A stretch of 64,000 nucleotides of DNA, from the NCBI GenBank assembly GCA_002221725.1, contig NJFT01000008.1, positions 310,001 to 374,000 on the forward strand, in the 5' to 3' direction. The notes under the pieces are model-generated. The model ran no database searches. It saw only the letters and a program-made list of their open reading frames with translations, and was not told where the DNA came from. Source of the stretch: Scedosporium boydii. Its lineage: Eukaryota; Ascomycota; Sordariomycetes; Microascales; Microascaceae. Below are positions 24,317 through 35,343 of this stretch, in pieces (position 1 is the stretch's first letter; every line of letters starts with the position of its first letter). Made by a program: the position numbers and the translations under genes.

Positions 24317-26943
24317 CGTTGCAGCTCAACACCGGGGGCTCGATGGGGGAATGCCGACTGGGGGGGTTCGAAGAACGGGCCAATACGTTGGTTTTGTGCC
24401 AGACAAGTGATTCAGACTTGGCCGTCAGGTTGGGGTCGAGAGCTCGACGAGGGAGGTCTGAGTCGAGGGTCGGACGAGGGCGAGGACCGGTCGAGACTGG
24501 TTGAGGCACGCGGCGGATGGGCTGTGTACGAGGTATTGATGCAATTGTGGGGAATCGCGTGCACCTGTGCTGGAGGGCAAGGGGTCGGGTCGATATGCTA
24601 ATGAGATGGGAAGCACAAGAAAATGCAAGTGGAATATGGAAGTACGAGGTAATTGCTAGATGCTACCCGGCAGGAAAGAATGAACATGAAGCAATATGTG
24701 AGATATTAAACAATTAAAATGCCCACAAAAAAGGAAGGACGAAAGGACGAAGAAAAGATGCTTGAAGAAAGAGCAGAATGGTCGAGATCTCGGCGTGGGA
24801 AGAAAACTCGAAGGTTGATGAATCAATGGGATCGATTCGAGGATGGTCGATGGATAATATCCACCACGCGAACTTTCTAGCCACGCCGAAAACCCCCCCT
24901 AAAACAACCGGAAACTGGAAGACTGGGTGCGCGCTTGGCTGGTTGGGTGCTGAGTCGCTGGGGCATGACTATGGGCAATGGAGTGCACTAAGGTACAGGC
25001 GGTGTACTTCGTATTTTGTATATATCACCTTGTGGTGCAGTACTTCCGTAACACCAAGAAGGAGCTTGAGGCATGTCTGCTCTTCGACCCACAGTAGCAT
25101 ACGCATACATCAACCTTCTGCTAGGCCTAAGTACCTCGTGGTATCATTACGATATTATCCCAAATCCCAGAGGCTCATCCATTCATGGATTGTGCTTCGT
25201 CCTTCGTAATAAGAATTAGTACTCGCGTCCTTAAATGCATCAATATGTTCGGTTGGGCTCTCGAAGGTTGATGTAGTATTGATTAATCCTCAATTCAATC
25301 TTCTTATACACCATCGAGGTGCTAGCCCGGGTACTGGGATGGAACTAACAAGCAGAAAAAAGGGGGGAAGAGATCGAGACTGTCCTAAGCCAGTAGTAAT
25401 CAGACCCTGTCATGGCACCCCACAACGAAGGACAGACTCTTCTGTTCATTGCCCTCTTGCTTGTACTTTGTACTTCTTCGTACTCCGTACACAGTCCCTC
25501 TCCAACGCTACAAAGTAGTGAACGAAGTCCACAGCATGCCGAATACAGGACGAAGCACACATTTCAGAAGACAGGGAAAGGGCGTCCTCTCCAAGTACCT
25601 CTCGGGTTCTTGTGGCGTTCATTGATCAATTGATTGATGGCCTGGGCCAGATGTTACTTCGTAGGGCAGCACTGAGCAATCTATCGAATGCGCATTAATG
25701 CCAATCCATTATTAATGTCCTTGAAGAGTTGGCAATTAAGAAAGACCCTGGTGCCGGGTTACATTATTGGTTGACGTTCCTGGGGGGCGGGAGAACACAC
25801 CCGTTGGCCCAAGATCTTCCGAGGATCTACGAAGTAATGTCCATTGATTCCACGCCAAGATGGGGACCTCGTACAGGCGTGGGGGAGAACAGATCACTGG
25901 AGAATATGAAGAGCGGGAGAGATTTCGCGGTTTTAGTCTGGTCGTAATTGGAGACGCTTTGGATAGACTGAATAGAACACGCCGAAAGGGTATTAGAGCA
26001 AGGCTTAGCGCATCAGTAGCATCAAGATAAAATGCGAAGTAACAATAACACTGAACGCTAAGGGCAAGCCATACCAGCAGTACCTCAGTACACCACGGAG
26101 TGGACTAGCAAAGCAGTGAGAAGAAAAGGGCGTTTGTTGGCGTTGGAAGGAGAGAGGATCGAGCACATCAAGTTTGATCAAATTGATGCACCAGTCTGGT
26201 CTTTGGTGCAAACTCCATTCATAGAGAAAAGCCTTGAAGTTCACAAAGTACGAGTTACCGTTTGCCCACGCCATCATTCACCCACCGAGTGGAGGTCTCT
26301 CGATAAGACTTCGCAGAGATCCACCTCAGATACGGGCAAATGCGCACCGGAATCTGCGGGAAAAGTTATACTTCGGGCCAGGCCTTTTCAGCCTAAGTGA
26401 AACAAGAGATTTAATAGCACTTCGGCGTCAGCGGATAAGGCAGACGCGGGTGATCAAAACCGAAGGACGCATCATCGATTCTAACCCGGTCCTCCGTAGA
26501 TTTATAGAGTTGCACTAGTTGGAGGCGGATGCTCCGGCGCGAATTCAATACGGCTGGAGATGCAAAAAGACGATGTGTCGCGACTCCTCACGGGGTTTTG
26601 TCTAGGAGCGATGCGCACAATCGAGGACACACATGCTGCGTCGAAAATGTAGACGGAGGAGAGTGCTTCAAAATGACCACCTGTTGTACAGCTGAAGCTA
26701 CCATCAGCAAGCCGGAGAGGGGTATCTATCGAGACAGTGCATTGTATGATATGTACAGAATGGAATAAAGAATCTCACCCTACTCTTACACCAGCCAACT
26801 AGGCCTGTTCGTGTAGTCCAAAGACCTACCCAGCACTACGTTTACTATCTAGATCGGCTCTCAGAGATCCGACGTCAATAAGCGATTTCCCCTAGATAGA
26901 CGAGACGATTCCTTCACACCGTGAATAAGAGTGGGCGGAATTA
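24317..26943. other. 2.6-kb intergenic region
   Basis: Contains the ArfGAP promoter and the 3' side of the LETM1-like gene. Three exact TACGAAGTA/TACTTCGTA copies lie at 25005-25013, 25655-25663 and 25828-25836, together with looser relatives around 25450. No gene family was recognised on either strand. Confidence 0.5.
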
Positions 26944-28081
26944 TCATATACTCCACGAAGGCAAAGCGAAGTCGGGCTTCTTGGGCCAGTTCTCGGGTCT
27001 ATGGGAGGAATGCAGTTAGCTTTGGGTCTCATATTGGGGCCGGAACCTTCTCGAACATGGTCATGTTGAAAAGCGGCGGCAATACTGACCTAGTTGTCAA
27101 CAGAACCGCCATTCTCCGCCTTCGCTCGGTGGGTTCTTGTGCGTCAGTCAGCCGAAGCCACTGCTCAAGAAGGCGCCTTCGTTCGTGTTCCTTCTTGCGA
27201 TCATCGGCCTCCTCGAGGGAGGAGTCCAGGTCAATACCGCGCTCAGAGCACGCCCGCATCAACTCTTCCGTTGACAACTGGCTGAGCTTGCCAGCCATGC
27301 GAAGCAGTGCATCATCTACTTCCAAAAATGCGACCTGAGATCGACCCCTGAGTTGCCAAAGACCGGGGGGTATCAAGCCCACGCGGTCCCAGAGCGTGCT
27401 GACTAGATTTAGACTGCGTAGTATATGGACCTGTGCGACAGAAGCCTGGCGGACTCCATCGGGATTCTTCCATCCGAGCTCCTCGAAAGCATGCTTGCGC
27501 CGAGCTACAGCTTTCTTTCTAGACTTTTCAAGATGCTGGGGCAGCCGGCAAGTATGGGGCATGATACCCTCGAAAGCATACGCGACCAGCGGCGTGAGCT
27601 CTTCGAAGAGCAAAACAACGAGGGCGAATATTGGAAGCCGTCCCATATCGTGCCTAACCCTCCATAGCAGTATCCAATCGGATCTCGAAAACGCCCGAGG
27701 AATGTGGTAGGGCTTGAAGAAAGATGGACGGTCTTGGGTGGGCAAGGCTTCGACCTTGTTCTTGAGCAGTCTGCGGTTTACGAACACGTTCTTCAGCCCG
27801 GTTTTGTAGAAGCCAACATACGCCTTGCCGAGCTTGAACAAATGGCTAAAGGTCCCATCGGACGGGTTCCGTATCGGGAGTTCGAGGGGAGGAGGGAGGG
27901 TCGTTCTTGGTGGGTTGATGCCATCGTCTGTGGTCAGGTCCGTTGTCTCTGGGGGTGTTGGAGAGCTCCGGGTCGAGAAGCGGCGAGCTCTTAATGGAAG
28001 CGAGTACAATGCGATGAATTGACTCGAATGCGCCGGGGTGAGAGGCTTGCGCAAGGCGCGCAGGCACAGATTGGCCTCCAT
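26944..28081 (-). CDS. LETM1-like mitochondrial inner-membrane protein
   Basis: Two exons, 28081-27090 and 26998-26944, give 348 residues. The first in-frame ATG is at 28081, and the frame is open upstream to 28108 without an ATG. The N-terminus is rich in Arg, Leu and Ser with no acid residues for about 35 positions (LRALRKPL, then LRARRFSTRSSP), typical of a mitochondrial presequence. The LETM1 core follows: SDWILLWRVRHDMGRLPIF, a hydrophobic segment ending LVVLLFEELTPLVAYAF, and a basic helix; nearer the C-terminus come LWQLRGRSQ and LSTEELMRACSERGIDL. LETM1/Mdm38 proteins support K+/H+ exchange and assembly of inner-membrane proteins. It is shorter than Mdm38, so it may be a paralogue. 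It is divergent from the nucleoporin gene. Two donors 4 nt apart allow two C-termini. Confidence 0.82.
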
Positions 28082-28997
28082 CAACCTGGCTTCTCTTATC
28101 TGGGACAACCAGATGCAGTTCCGTCCTCGATCGTAGCCTGGCGAGTGGTGTCTGCACTAACCGAAGATGTACGAAGCCAACCATCCACGAAGCAGGAAAA
28201 GAAAAAAAAAAACCTTGAGCAGTTACAAATGGAGACAGTGTGAGAAAGTCGATAATCATGCACGGGAATCCGTGTTTATACGTTTTTCATACTGTAAGTT
28301 TTCACTTTCTTGTGGAATTCTGCAGCTCCCGACCTCAGGTATCTCTGAGAGCTAACTGTTACCAAAAATGTACATATACTAATCCTACGCTATTTTTAGC
28401 TTGCCCGAACGAAGCCAGGACCCTGAACAATAGTATTGATACCCATGTGGTATTATGCCACCATAGCAGTCCCTCTTCTGCGAAAGCATTGGTTGTACCT
28501 TCCTCCTCTCCTCTGCAGTCTGCACGCCGTCACCAGATGGCCACCTTCCTCGCCCAGGCGCCCACACGCTTAAAAAAATATTATCCCCTTCCCCCTTGTC
28601 TGGCCTAAAAACCACAGCGTTGCCCCAAGCACAACAAGGACCGAAAAAAAAAGCTCCCTTCGGACTTTGTTGATTCGAGACCAACAACCACATCGCCATC
28701 ACGAAATCCATCCTCTTTTTCTCCCATTCTCTTCTTATCGTTCCTTAGTTCCCGAATTACTTTTTTAATTTCTTACTCCGACGTTTCTAGACCATACCCG
28801 CGATTGAAATCCGTCGCCTTCGAGGACTTCCCCCTCCTCAATCATCGCCACATCTGTCTGTCGGGACTCTTCGATCATCATCATTGTCGACGGGCCATTC
28901 GAGACGTGGTCGTCGCCACCCCATCGCGGCTCGCTCGGGCTCCGCAACGTCTTCTCCGATAAACGCGTCCAGTTCACGCTCCTTTTCCATCGAAAAC
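28082..28997. promoter_or_regulatory. Shared divergent promoter region (LETM1-like / Nup2)
   Basis: The 916 bp between two divergent start codons must carry both promoters and 5' UTRs. The right half is pyrimidine-rich on the plus strand, as is common upstream of fungal start sites. The nucleoporin frame is open for at least 38 codons upstream of its first ATG. No specific factor site is claimed. Confidence 0.45.
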
Positions 28998-31900
28998 ATG
29001 GATAAAGTCAATGGCACGCCCAGGGCCCACAGGCCAGTGGGCTTCGCGAACCGCGCGTACGAGTCGCCTTTGGTGGGCAATAGGCGCTTCGGCACGCCAA
29101 CTGCATCCTCGTCGCGCAAGCCCTTTAACGGGAACTCCCTTTCTGCTAGCACCATGAGTCAAAAGAACTTCAACGACGTTCGGAACATTTTTCAGACATC
29201 GAGTCTCGGGACAAGCACTGGCCCGCGCTTCGATCCCTCCATCCCCACCACTACACGCCGCAAGATTTTCGCGCCCGCCGCGACTCCCGACTCGAAGAAG
29301 ATATTCCGTGACTCGACGACAAAGGCTACTCCCCGCCGAATGATGGCCGGAACCTCCTCCTCCGAGCTCTTCAAGATGGTTATCCCTTCGCCTCCGCGCG
29401 AACTCACAGGCGCCGCTCTGACAAAGGAAGTGCCCAAGGATCTGGATCAACACGGCTCCGTGTTTGCTGACCAGTATCTCGCGCACCTTTGCCCCAAGGA
29501 GTTTGACGATTTGCAAAGGCGCCAGTTCTTCTGTATTCTTGATCTCCGACGGCTCAAGCATGCCGCCGATGAGATCTTCGCGAAGAAGGACTGGAAGCTG
29601 AACATCATGAACTTCGCCAAAGAGTTCGAGAAGAGCAGGAGTCTTATCATGCTACGCTATGGCCTCTATGAGTTCAAGAACGTACGACCGTCTGCAGAAG
29701 TCCTCCGAAAATGGAGAGCCGCACATGGCCTTCACGACGATGACGATGCCGCTAGTCGCCCTCAACCTGCCAAACCTTCCAACAAGCGCAAGGCGGATGA
29801 TGATCTTGACCACGGCGTAAGCGCGACCATGGAGTCGGCGGGCAATAAGCGACGTGCCATGGATAAGGAAGCCGACTCGGAACAGGCCGACGCTCTTTTC
29901 ACGAATAAGCGGAAGGCCTCTCTCAGCGGCGAGAGCCAACAGGCTTCTAAGCAGCAAAAGACCACACCGTCCCTTACGAAGTCAGTCTTTGAGAAGATCG
30001 CATCGAAGCCAGGCACTTTCGCCGCTCCTTCGATTACTCCGGCAACACCCAAACCCGCCGCTGCGAAGCCATCTCTCCTCGCGGCTCCTTCCGGAGACAG
30101 CAACCTCGCTCGCTCCGTCCTCGATAAGAGTGTGTCGGGCACCGCGTCGGGAAACATATTTGGCTATCTGTCTGATGCTAGCTCGGCGAAGAACAGCGGT
30201 GTTGATGCCGATGCCGAGAGCGAGACGGAATCCGAGGCCGATGAGGATAGTCAAGAAGCTGGTAGCGGTACTACCATCGCAAAGTCGCAGGCTCCCTCGG
30301 CTGCAATCAATTCCTTCGCTTCCAAGACCTCTAGCATTAGCGGGTTTGCCACAGGAGCATCGAGCACGACCTCGGAGGCTCGAGAGACTACCCCCGGTCG
30401 CAGTCTCTTTGATCGCGTGACTAAGGGATCTGATGGACAGCCACTACGCGTCACAGATGACGAAGAGCCTGAGAAGGAGCCGACCCCTGAGGTCGCCCCA
30501 GCTCCTCAGGCTGCTCTCAGCGCTGCCAAGGACCTACCCGCGAACAAGACCTGGACGCCCAATTCACCACTCAAGTTCGCGCCTCAGCCCGCGCAAGGCG
30601 CCTCGCTCTTCGGGAATGCTCCTACGCCTTCGAGCTCCCTCTTCGCGGCTAAACCGAGCCAACCTACCTCTAGCATCTTTGGCGCTCCTAAGCCCGCAAA
30701 GCCTGAGGATAAGGCCCAAGACGTTAGCGACGTAGATAAGTCGGGCGGAGAGTCGGATAAAGAGAATGTTTCGCAGCCTGCCACCAAGGCGCTAGCCGCT
30801 CCATTCGACTTGTCAAAGTCAACTACCGGCGCACAACCCTCTCCAACCTCGGTATTCAAGCCTGCTCCCTCTGAGCTCTCCAAGCCTACGACCACACTGG
30901 AGGTGAAGGCTCCTGCTAAGGCGGATGAAGCTCAGAAGTCAACCGAAGCTGCCCCAAGCTCCGCATCGAGCATCTTTGGCGCTAAGAGCCAGGGCGCGAC
31001 GAATATGTTTGCCTCACAGGCGCAGACTTCCACTACGGCTGCCTCACCGTTCCAGTCATCGACGTTGTTCGGTGCAAAACCCGCCGAGCCTGCCCCCACT
31101 GCCGAAGCACCCAAGCCGAGTAGCCTCTTCGGAGCTCCTTCAAAGGCTCCTGAGTCGGCTGCCGCCGAGACTCCTAAGCCGCTCTTTGGTGCCACTAGCA
31201 CGGCCGCCACTGAAGCTCCTAAGACGAGTAGCCTGTTCGGCAACAGCGCAAAGCCTGCACCTAGCAGCCTCTTCAGCACCTCATCTGGAGCCGGCAATCT
31301 CTTCGGCTCGTCGCAGGGTCAACCTACTGGAACACCTACCTTCTCCTTTGGGGCTAGCACGACCACCCCCGCTGCTCCAATCGGTAATGAAACACCGAAG
31401 CCTAAGATTGATAAGGCGACGGCTGGAAATGCTCTCTTCGGTAGCCCCATGAAGCAGGACGGACCCTCGCCCGGCAAGAGAGGATTCGGCGATGCTATGC
31501 AAGAAGACAACCCCTCGCCCGTGAAGAAGCCATTTGGCGCGAACGCGGCTCCTTCGCTCTTCGGTGCGTCCCAAGGCCCCGCCGGGTCGACGAATGGCAA
31601 CGGCACGCCGCTTTTCAACTTCGGTGGAACCCCGGCTGCTTCCAATGCCAGCGCGCCATCTCTTTTCGGTGCAAGCTCCACACCTGCTGCTGGTGGTATG
31701 AATTTCAACTTCACGCCCGGTGGACAAACTAGCTCGGGAAGCACTGGTTTCCAGTTTGGTGCGGACAAGCCAGCCGCGCCCTCATCTGGTGGCATGTTCA
31801 ACTTTGGCGGATCGACTCCTAGCCAGCCGGCGACCAGTGGAGGATTTGTGTTTGGTGGTGCCAGCAACACGATCGCTGCTCCTGCCCAAGCTTCGCCTAG

Positions 31901-32930
31901 CGGAAACCAGGGTGGCGCAAACCCCTTCGCCTTCAGCGGCACCCCCGCGGCATCCACGCCGTCGGGTCGTCCGATCAAAAAGCCTAACTTCGCGGCAACA
32001 AAGGCGAGAGCGCGTATGGGAGGCTCACCCGCACCACAAGCTCCTATGTTTGGTGGTAACCAGGCCAATTCTCCCGCGCCACTCTCGGCACCCACGTTCA
32101 ATTTCACGGCTGCTTCGCCACAACCCCAACAAAACCTGTTTGGAGGTAACGCTAATGGATCTTCGGCCCCCTTGTTCTCGGGACTTCAAGCACCACCCGC
32201 CGGCGCGTCCACGAACGGCACTAGTATGTTCAGCTTTGGCACTCACTGATAATGTGACCGTGCTAACCCGAGTTACTCTCTCGCTTCAGATTCTCCCTTC
32301 AACTTTGGTGGAGCTTCCAGCCTGGCAACTACCCCGGCCACTGGTACTCCTGAGCCTACAGCGGATTCGGATACTGCAGGAAGCAGCACTGCCACTGGTG
32401 CTGCTGCTGCTGCTGCTGCTCCTCCTACTGCTACCGCTACTGCCACTACTAAACCAACGACTACCACGGATACTGCCCCGGCTGATGGGGATGCCGAGCC
32501 GCGGCAGGAGCAAATCAACCTGGTGGAGGGCGGACCTGGCGAGGAAGACGAGACGGTTGTGCATGATGTGCGAGCAAAGATTATGAAGTTTGAGCCTCCC
32601 GGCAAGGGGGAGTCGGAGGACGGTGAAGAGAAGAAGGCGAAGAGCCCCTGGTCAACTAAGGGTGTCGGACCTCTTCGTCTCCTGAAGCACAAGACTACAG
32701 GAGCTGTACGAGTATTGTTGAGACGTGAGCCGACGGGCCAGGTCGCGTTAAACCGCGTGGTACTACCCGATTTCAACTACAAGGCCGAGGAGAAGTATGT
32801 CAAGCTTACCACCTCCAACGACGCGGGCTCCGGCCTGGAGACTTGGATGGTGCAGGTGAAGACGAAGGACCTCGCCAAGGCACTTGCGGAAGCTCTGGAG
32901 AAGCACAAGTCAGCGAACAAGAAGAATTAG
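28998..32930 (+). CDS. NUP2: Nuclear pore protein Nup2 type (FG repeats, C-terminal Ran-binding domain)
   Basis: Mobile nucleoporin of the nuclear basket that binds importin-alpha and RanGTP. Exons 28998-32223 and 32290-32930 give 1288 residues. The intron is canonical: GTATGT donor, GCTAAC branch site, TTCAG acceptor. A basic N-terminal part and a helical segment (around CILDLRRLKHAADEIFAKKD) precede a long region of FG-type repeats (SLFGAP, NLFGSS, FNFGG, FSFG). The last 130 residues form a RanBD1 domain: VRAKIMKFEPP, GVGPLRLLKHKTTGAVRVLL, then NRVVLPDFNYK. The RanBD is encoded wholly in exon 2. The start at 28998 is the first in-frame ATG; the frame is open upstream (from 28884 without ATG), so a spliced upstream start cannot be excluded. 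The symbol rests on domain order. Confidence 0.9.
32399..32420 (+). repeat. CTG trinucleotide microsatellite in the nucleoporin coding sequence
   Basis: About seven tandem CTG/GCT triplets encode a run of Ala between the FG region and the Ran-binding domain. Length change here would stay in frame, so alleles may differ by a few alanines. Confidence 0.8.
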
Positions 32931-34794
32931 AGTAGGGCCATGGTCTTTTATTACATCTTCGGTTTTTCTATTGCGTCCTTTTTTTTATTTTTTATTTTTA
33001 TTTTTTTTTTTTTTCATGCCCCTCGTTTTCGGAGTTTTTTTTTTTTTTTCCCGCTTTACCATTGAAGCCGTGATGGACGGGCAGCATTGAAGTCCTATAT
33101 TTCTTACTCTGTTAAAGTATACATTATCATGCGGCAGCGGCAGAAAGGAAAACATGCGGTTGAACAGCAGGAGCGCGGAAGCAGAAGCAGGAGCAGAGCA
33201 GCAGCAGCAGCATCAGTTTCCCCCTAAAAATAGGTGTTTGGTCAAAAACTTGTTACACTACACGCATCACATCATCATACCAATATTCCCCAGCATTTTT
33301 ATCCACAGCACAACAGCACAGCAGAACGAACACATGGCACCGGCGTTTTCTTTTTTGTCCCTTTTTTGTCGATTTGTCGATTTGTCGACTTGATTCCTCC
33401 CGTTCCTGCTCGCCCTCACTTTCAACATAAAAGAGCATTTCTCCTGCCCCCTTTTTTCTGATATTTTACGCCCGACACCCCGCGTCCGTCTGGGTTCCTT
33501 ATCTCCTTTAATACATGGCATGTTACGTTTGAAAAATATATTCGATTCCTAGTCTTCTCCGTTAAAAATGTGTGTCCTTTTTTTGCATTGGATCGTGGCA
33601 ACAGAATGAAGCAAGCCAAGGGCCGACAGATTGTTTTGCCTATCAAAGAGAACCGAACGGGCGGGGGTACTGTAGTCTCCTGAGATAGCAATCGATGCCC
33701 TTTATCACCAACTCCAGCAACAGGTCGTCCAATTCAGACCACCGGCCTTCCAACCCATAAAGGAAATAGTAACACACACACGAGAGCAGCTCTTCCTTGG
33801 ACTCGCCGTTCGATGAAGGGGGGCAATCGTCTCAGACCCGGAAACCCAATAATCAAAGAGTCGGTCGAGTCAGACCACGACCAAGAAACCAGAAGAGTCG
33901 AGCTGAGACTGTACGAAGTTTTGACCATATGGGACCCATGCTTATAAGAACTTGTATCGAGAAGGAAATGGGTGGTTCTTATTTTCGTTTCGATGGCCAA
34001 GATATCATACAAGCAAGCGTCCTAGAGACTTCCCCAAGCTCGAAGAAAGTAGAACAACCAAACATTCAACGTTGAGACCAAGAGAAGGAAGGAACTCCTC
34101 CCTCCCTCCGCCCCTTCCCCAACCACATACTCCACCGCCAGCTCACCCACCTAGGCTTTATATACCACTCCAAGCCCAAAGTTTCCAGCCGAGCAGCACT
34201 GCAGGGTGCACTCGGGGATGGCGTCCCCAAACTTGCTCAATGGTTGTCAGCAAAAACTGCGGTTTTTCGTAGCCTCGGAATCGTCGAAGTTCGACGCCCG
34301 GGGTGGGCTTTTTGCTTTTTTTCTTTTTTTCTTTTTTGTCTTCAAAATTTCCACGCCGAGGATAGGAATCCAACCAGAAGATACCCTGGTTAAACCACAC
34401 ATTGTGGCCCCGCCAAAGAAGGCTCCCTAGCCAGAGTCCGTCACCTTGCAGGGTTGAAAGGAACGAGGACCATGCACTTGGAACCAAACTCGGAGAGGCG
34501 CCCGAAACTTATAGGACAGAAGAAGAACGTCAAATTCATTATCTAGAACCAGTCTTAGTCGCTAAAAATCAATATCCCCATTCTGCCTGCAACGCCACGT
34601 AAACAGCCAAATATGAACCAGCTCGCTAATAGTTGTGACAATAATACAAGGATTCCTCCGTAGATGGGGCGGCGAGCTTAGACAGCTTGAGCCTTCCCAA
34701 TTTTCCTTCCTCGATACCAGAGAGTGAGGGGGTATGTCAAGTAGTTTCTTTACCTCCTCCACATCAAATCGGCCCAAGTTCGACAACATTCGCT
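32931..34794. other. Convergent 3' region with T-rich tracts
   Basis: Lies between the stop codons of the nucleoporin (+) and the RCR-like gene (-). Long near-pure T tracts occupy about 32979-33050, with more at 34318-34338, plus a short CAG run near 33197. No gene was recognised. The T tracts are probably part of 3' UTR or termination regions. Confidence 0.5.
32979..33050. repeat. Poly(T)-dominated low-complexity tract
   Basis: Two runs of 13 or more T residues, with neighbouring T-rich blocks, about 50-120 bp after the nucleoporin stop codon. A simple repeat, without sign of a transposon poly(A) tail such as a preceding open frame. Confidence 0.7.
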
Positions 34795-35343
34795 CTAAGC
34801 GTATCGCGTAAACGCAGGCGGGGGAGCTCGCACGCCCTCGCCAGCCTCAGCCTGCGCCGGACTATATTCCGGCGGCCGAGTCGCTGGTATCCCTCCCGCG
34901 TCTTCCGCTTGGCCCCTCCCCATATTCTGCAACTCCACATCCTCGTCGTCTTTCTTGGCAGCCGGCTTATACGGCGGTGGCGCCTCCCCAAACTCGTTCA
35001 ACCCTTCAACGTCGGTCCTTTCGGCGGCAGCTCTAATGCCGACCCACCGCCTCGCCCTACCGGGCCGCGTAGTCGGAGCGTCGTAGTCATCTGAGCCGCC
35101 CTCCAAATCCATTCTGTTCCGCGGGCGGCGGCCAGTTCTCCCCCCACCTCCGTTGCGACCCGCCGTGTGGGCCTCGGCGAAGCGGCGGACCGCGCGACGA
35201 CGGCGCATCTGGATTATAATTGCGCATATGGCGATGAGGATGAAGAGGATGAGGGGGGTTATGATCCATGTGTAGGGATTGTTGGTGAAGGACTTGTTGT
35301 TGTCGTCGTTGTCAATATCGGTATCTGTGGACGGGGAAGACAT
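34795..35343 (-). CDS. RCR-like single-pass membrane protein with two PY motifs
   Basis: Intronless, 182 residues. A short acidic, Asn-rich luminal N-terminus is followed by one membrane segment (about residues 25-45), a positive stop-transfer cluster (QMRRRRAVRRF) and a cytosolic tail. The tail carries two PY motifs, PPPY (122-125) and PPEY (157-160), which bind WW domains of Nedd4/Rsp5 ubiquitin ligases. One N-terminal membrane segment with PY motifs matches Rcr1/Rcr2 of yeast (chitin regulation, Congo red resistance) and related ligase adaptors that sort membrane proteins for degradation. The match is by architecture. The ATG at 35343 begins immediately before the acidic N-terminus. The gene converges on the nucleoporin gene. 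Confidence 0.78.
   Translation of the reverse strand: MSSPSTDTDIDNDDNNKSFTNNPYTWIITPLILFILIAICAIIIQMRRRRAVRRFAEAHTAGRNGGGGRTGRRPRNRMDLEGGSDDYDAPTTRPGRARRWVGIRAAAERTDVEGLNEFGEAPPPYKPAAKKDDEDVELQNMGRGQAEDAGGIPATRPPEYSPAQAEAGEGVRAPPPAFTRYA

Noticed and set aside
33190..33215. Short CAG repeat
   Set aside because: Only about four units and non-coding; not enough to report as a separate repeat element.
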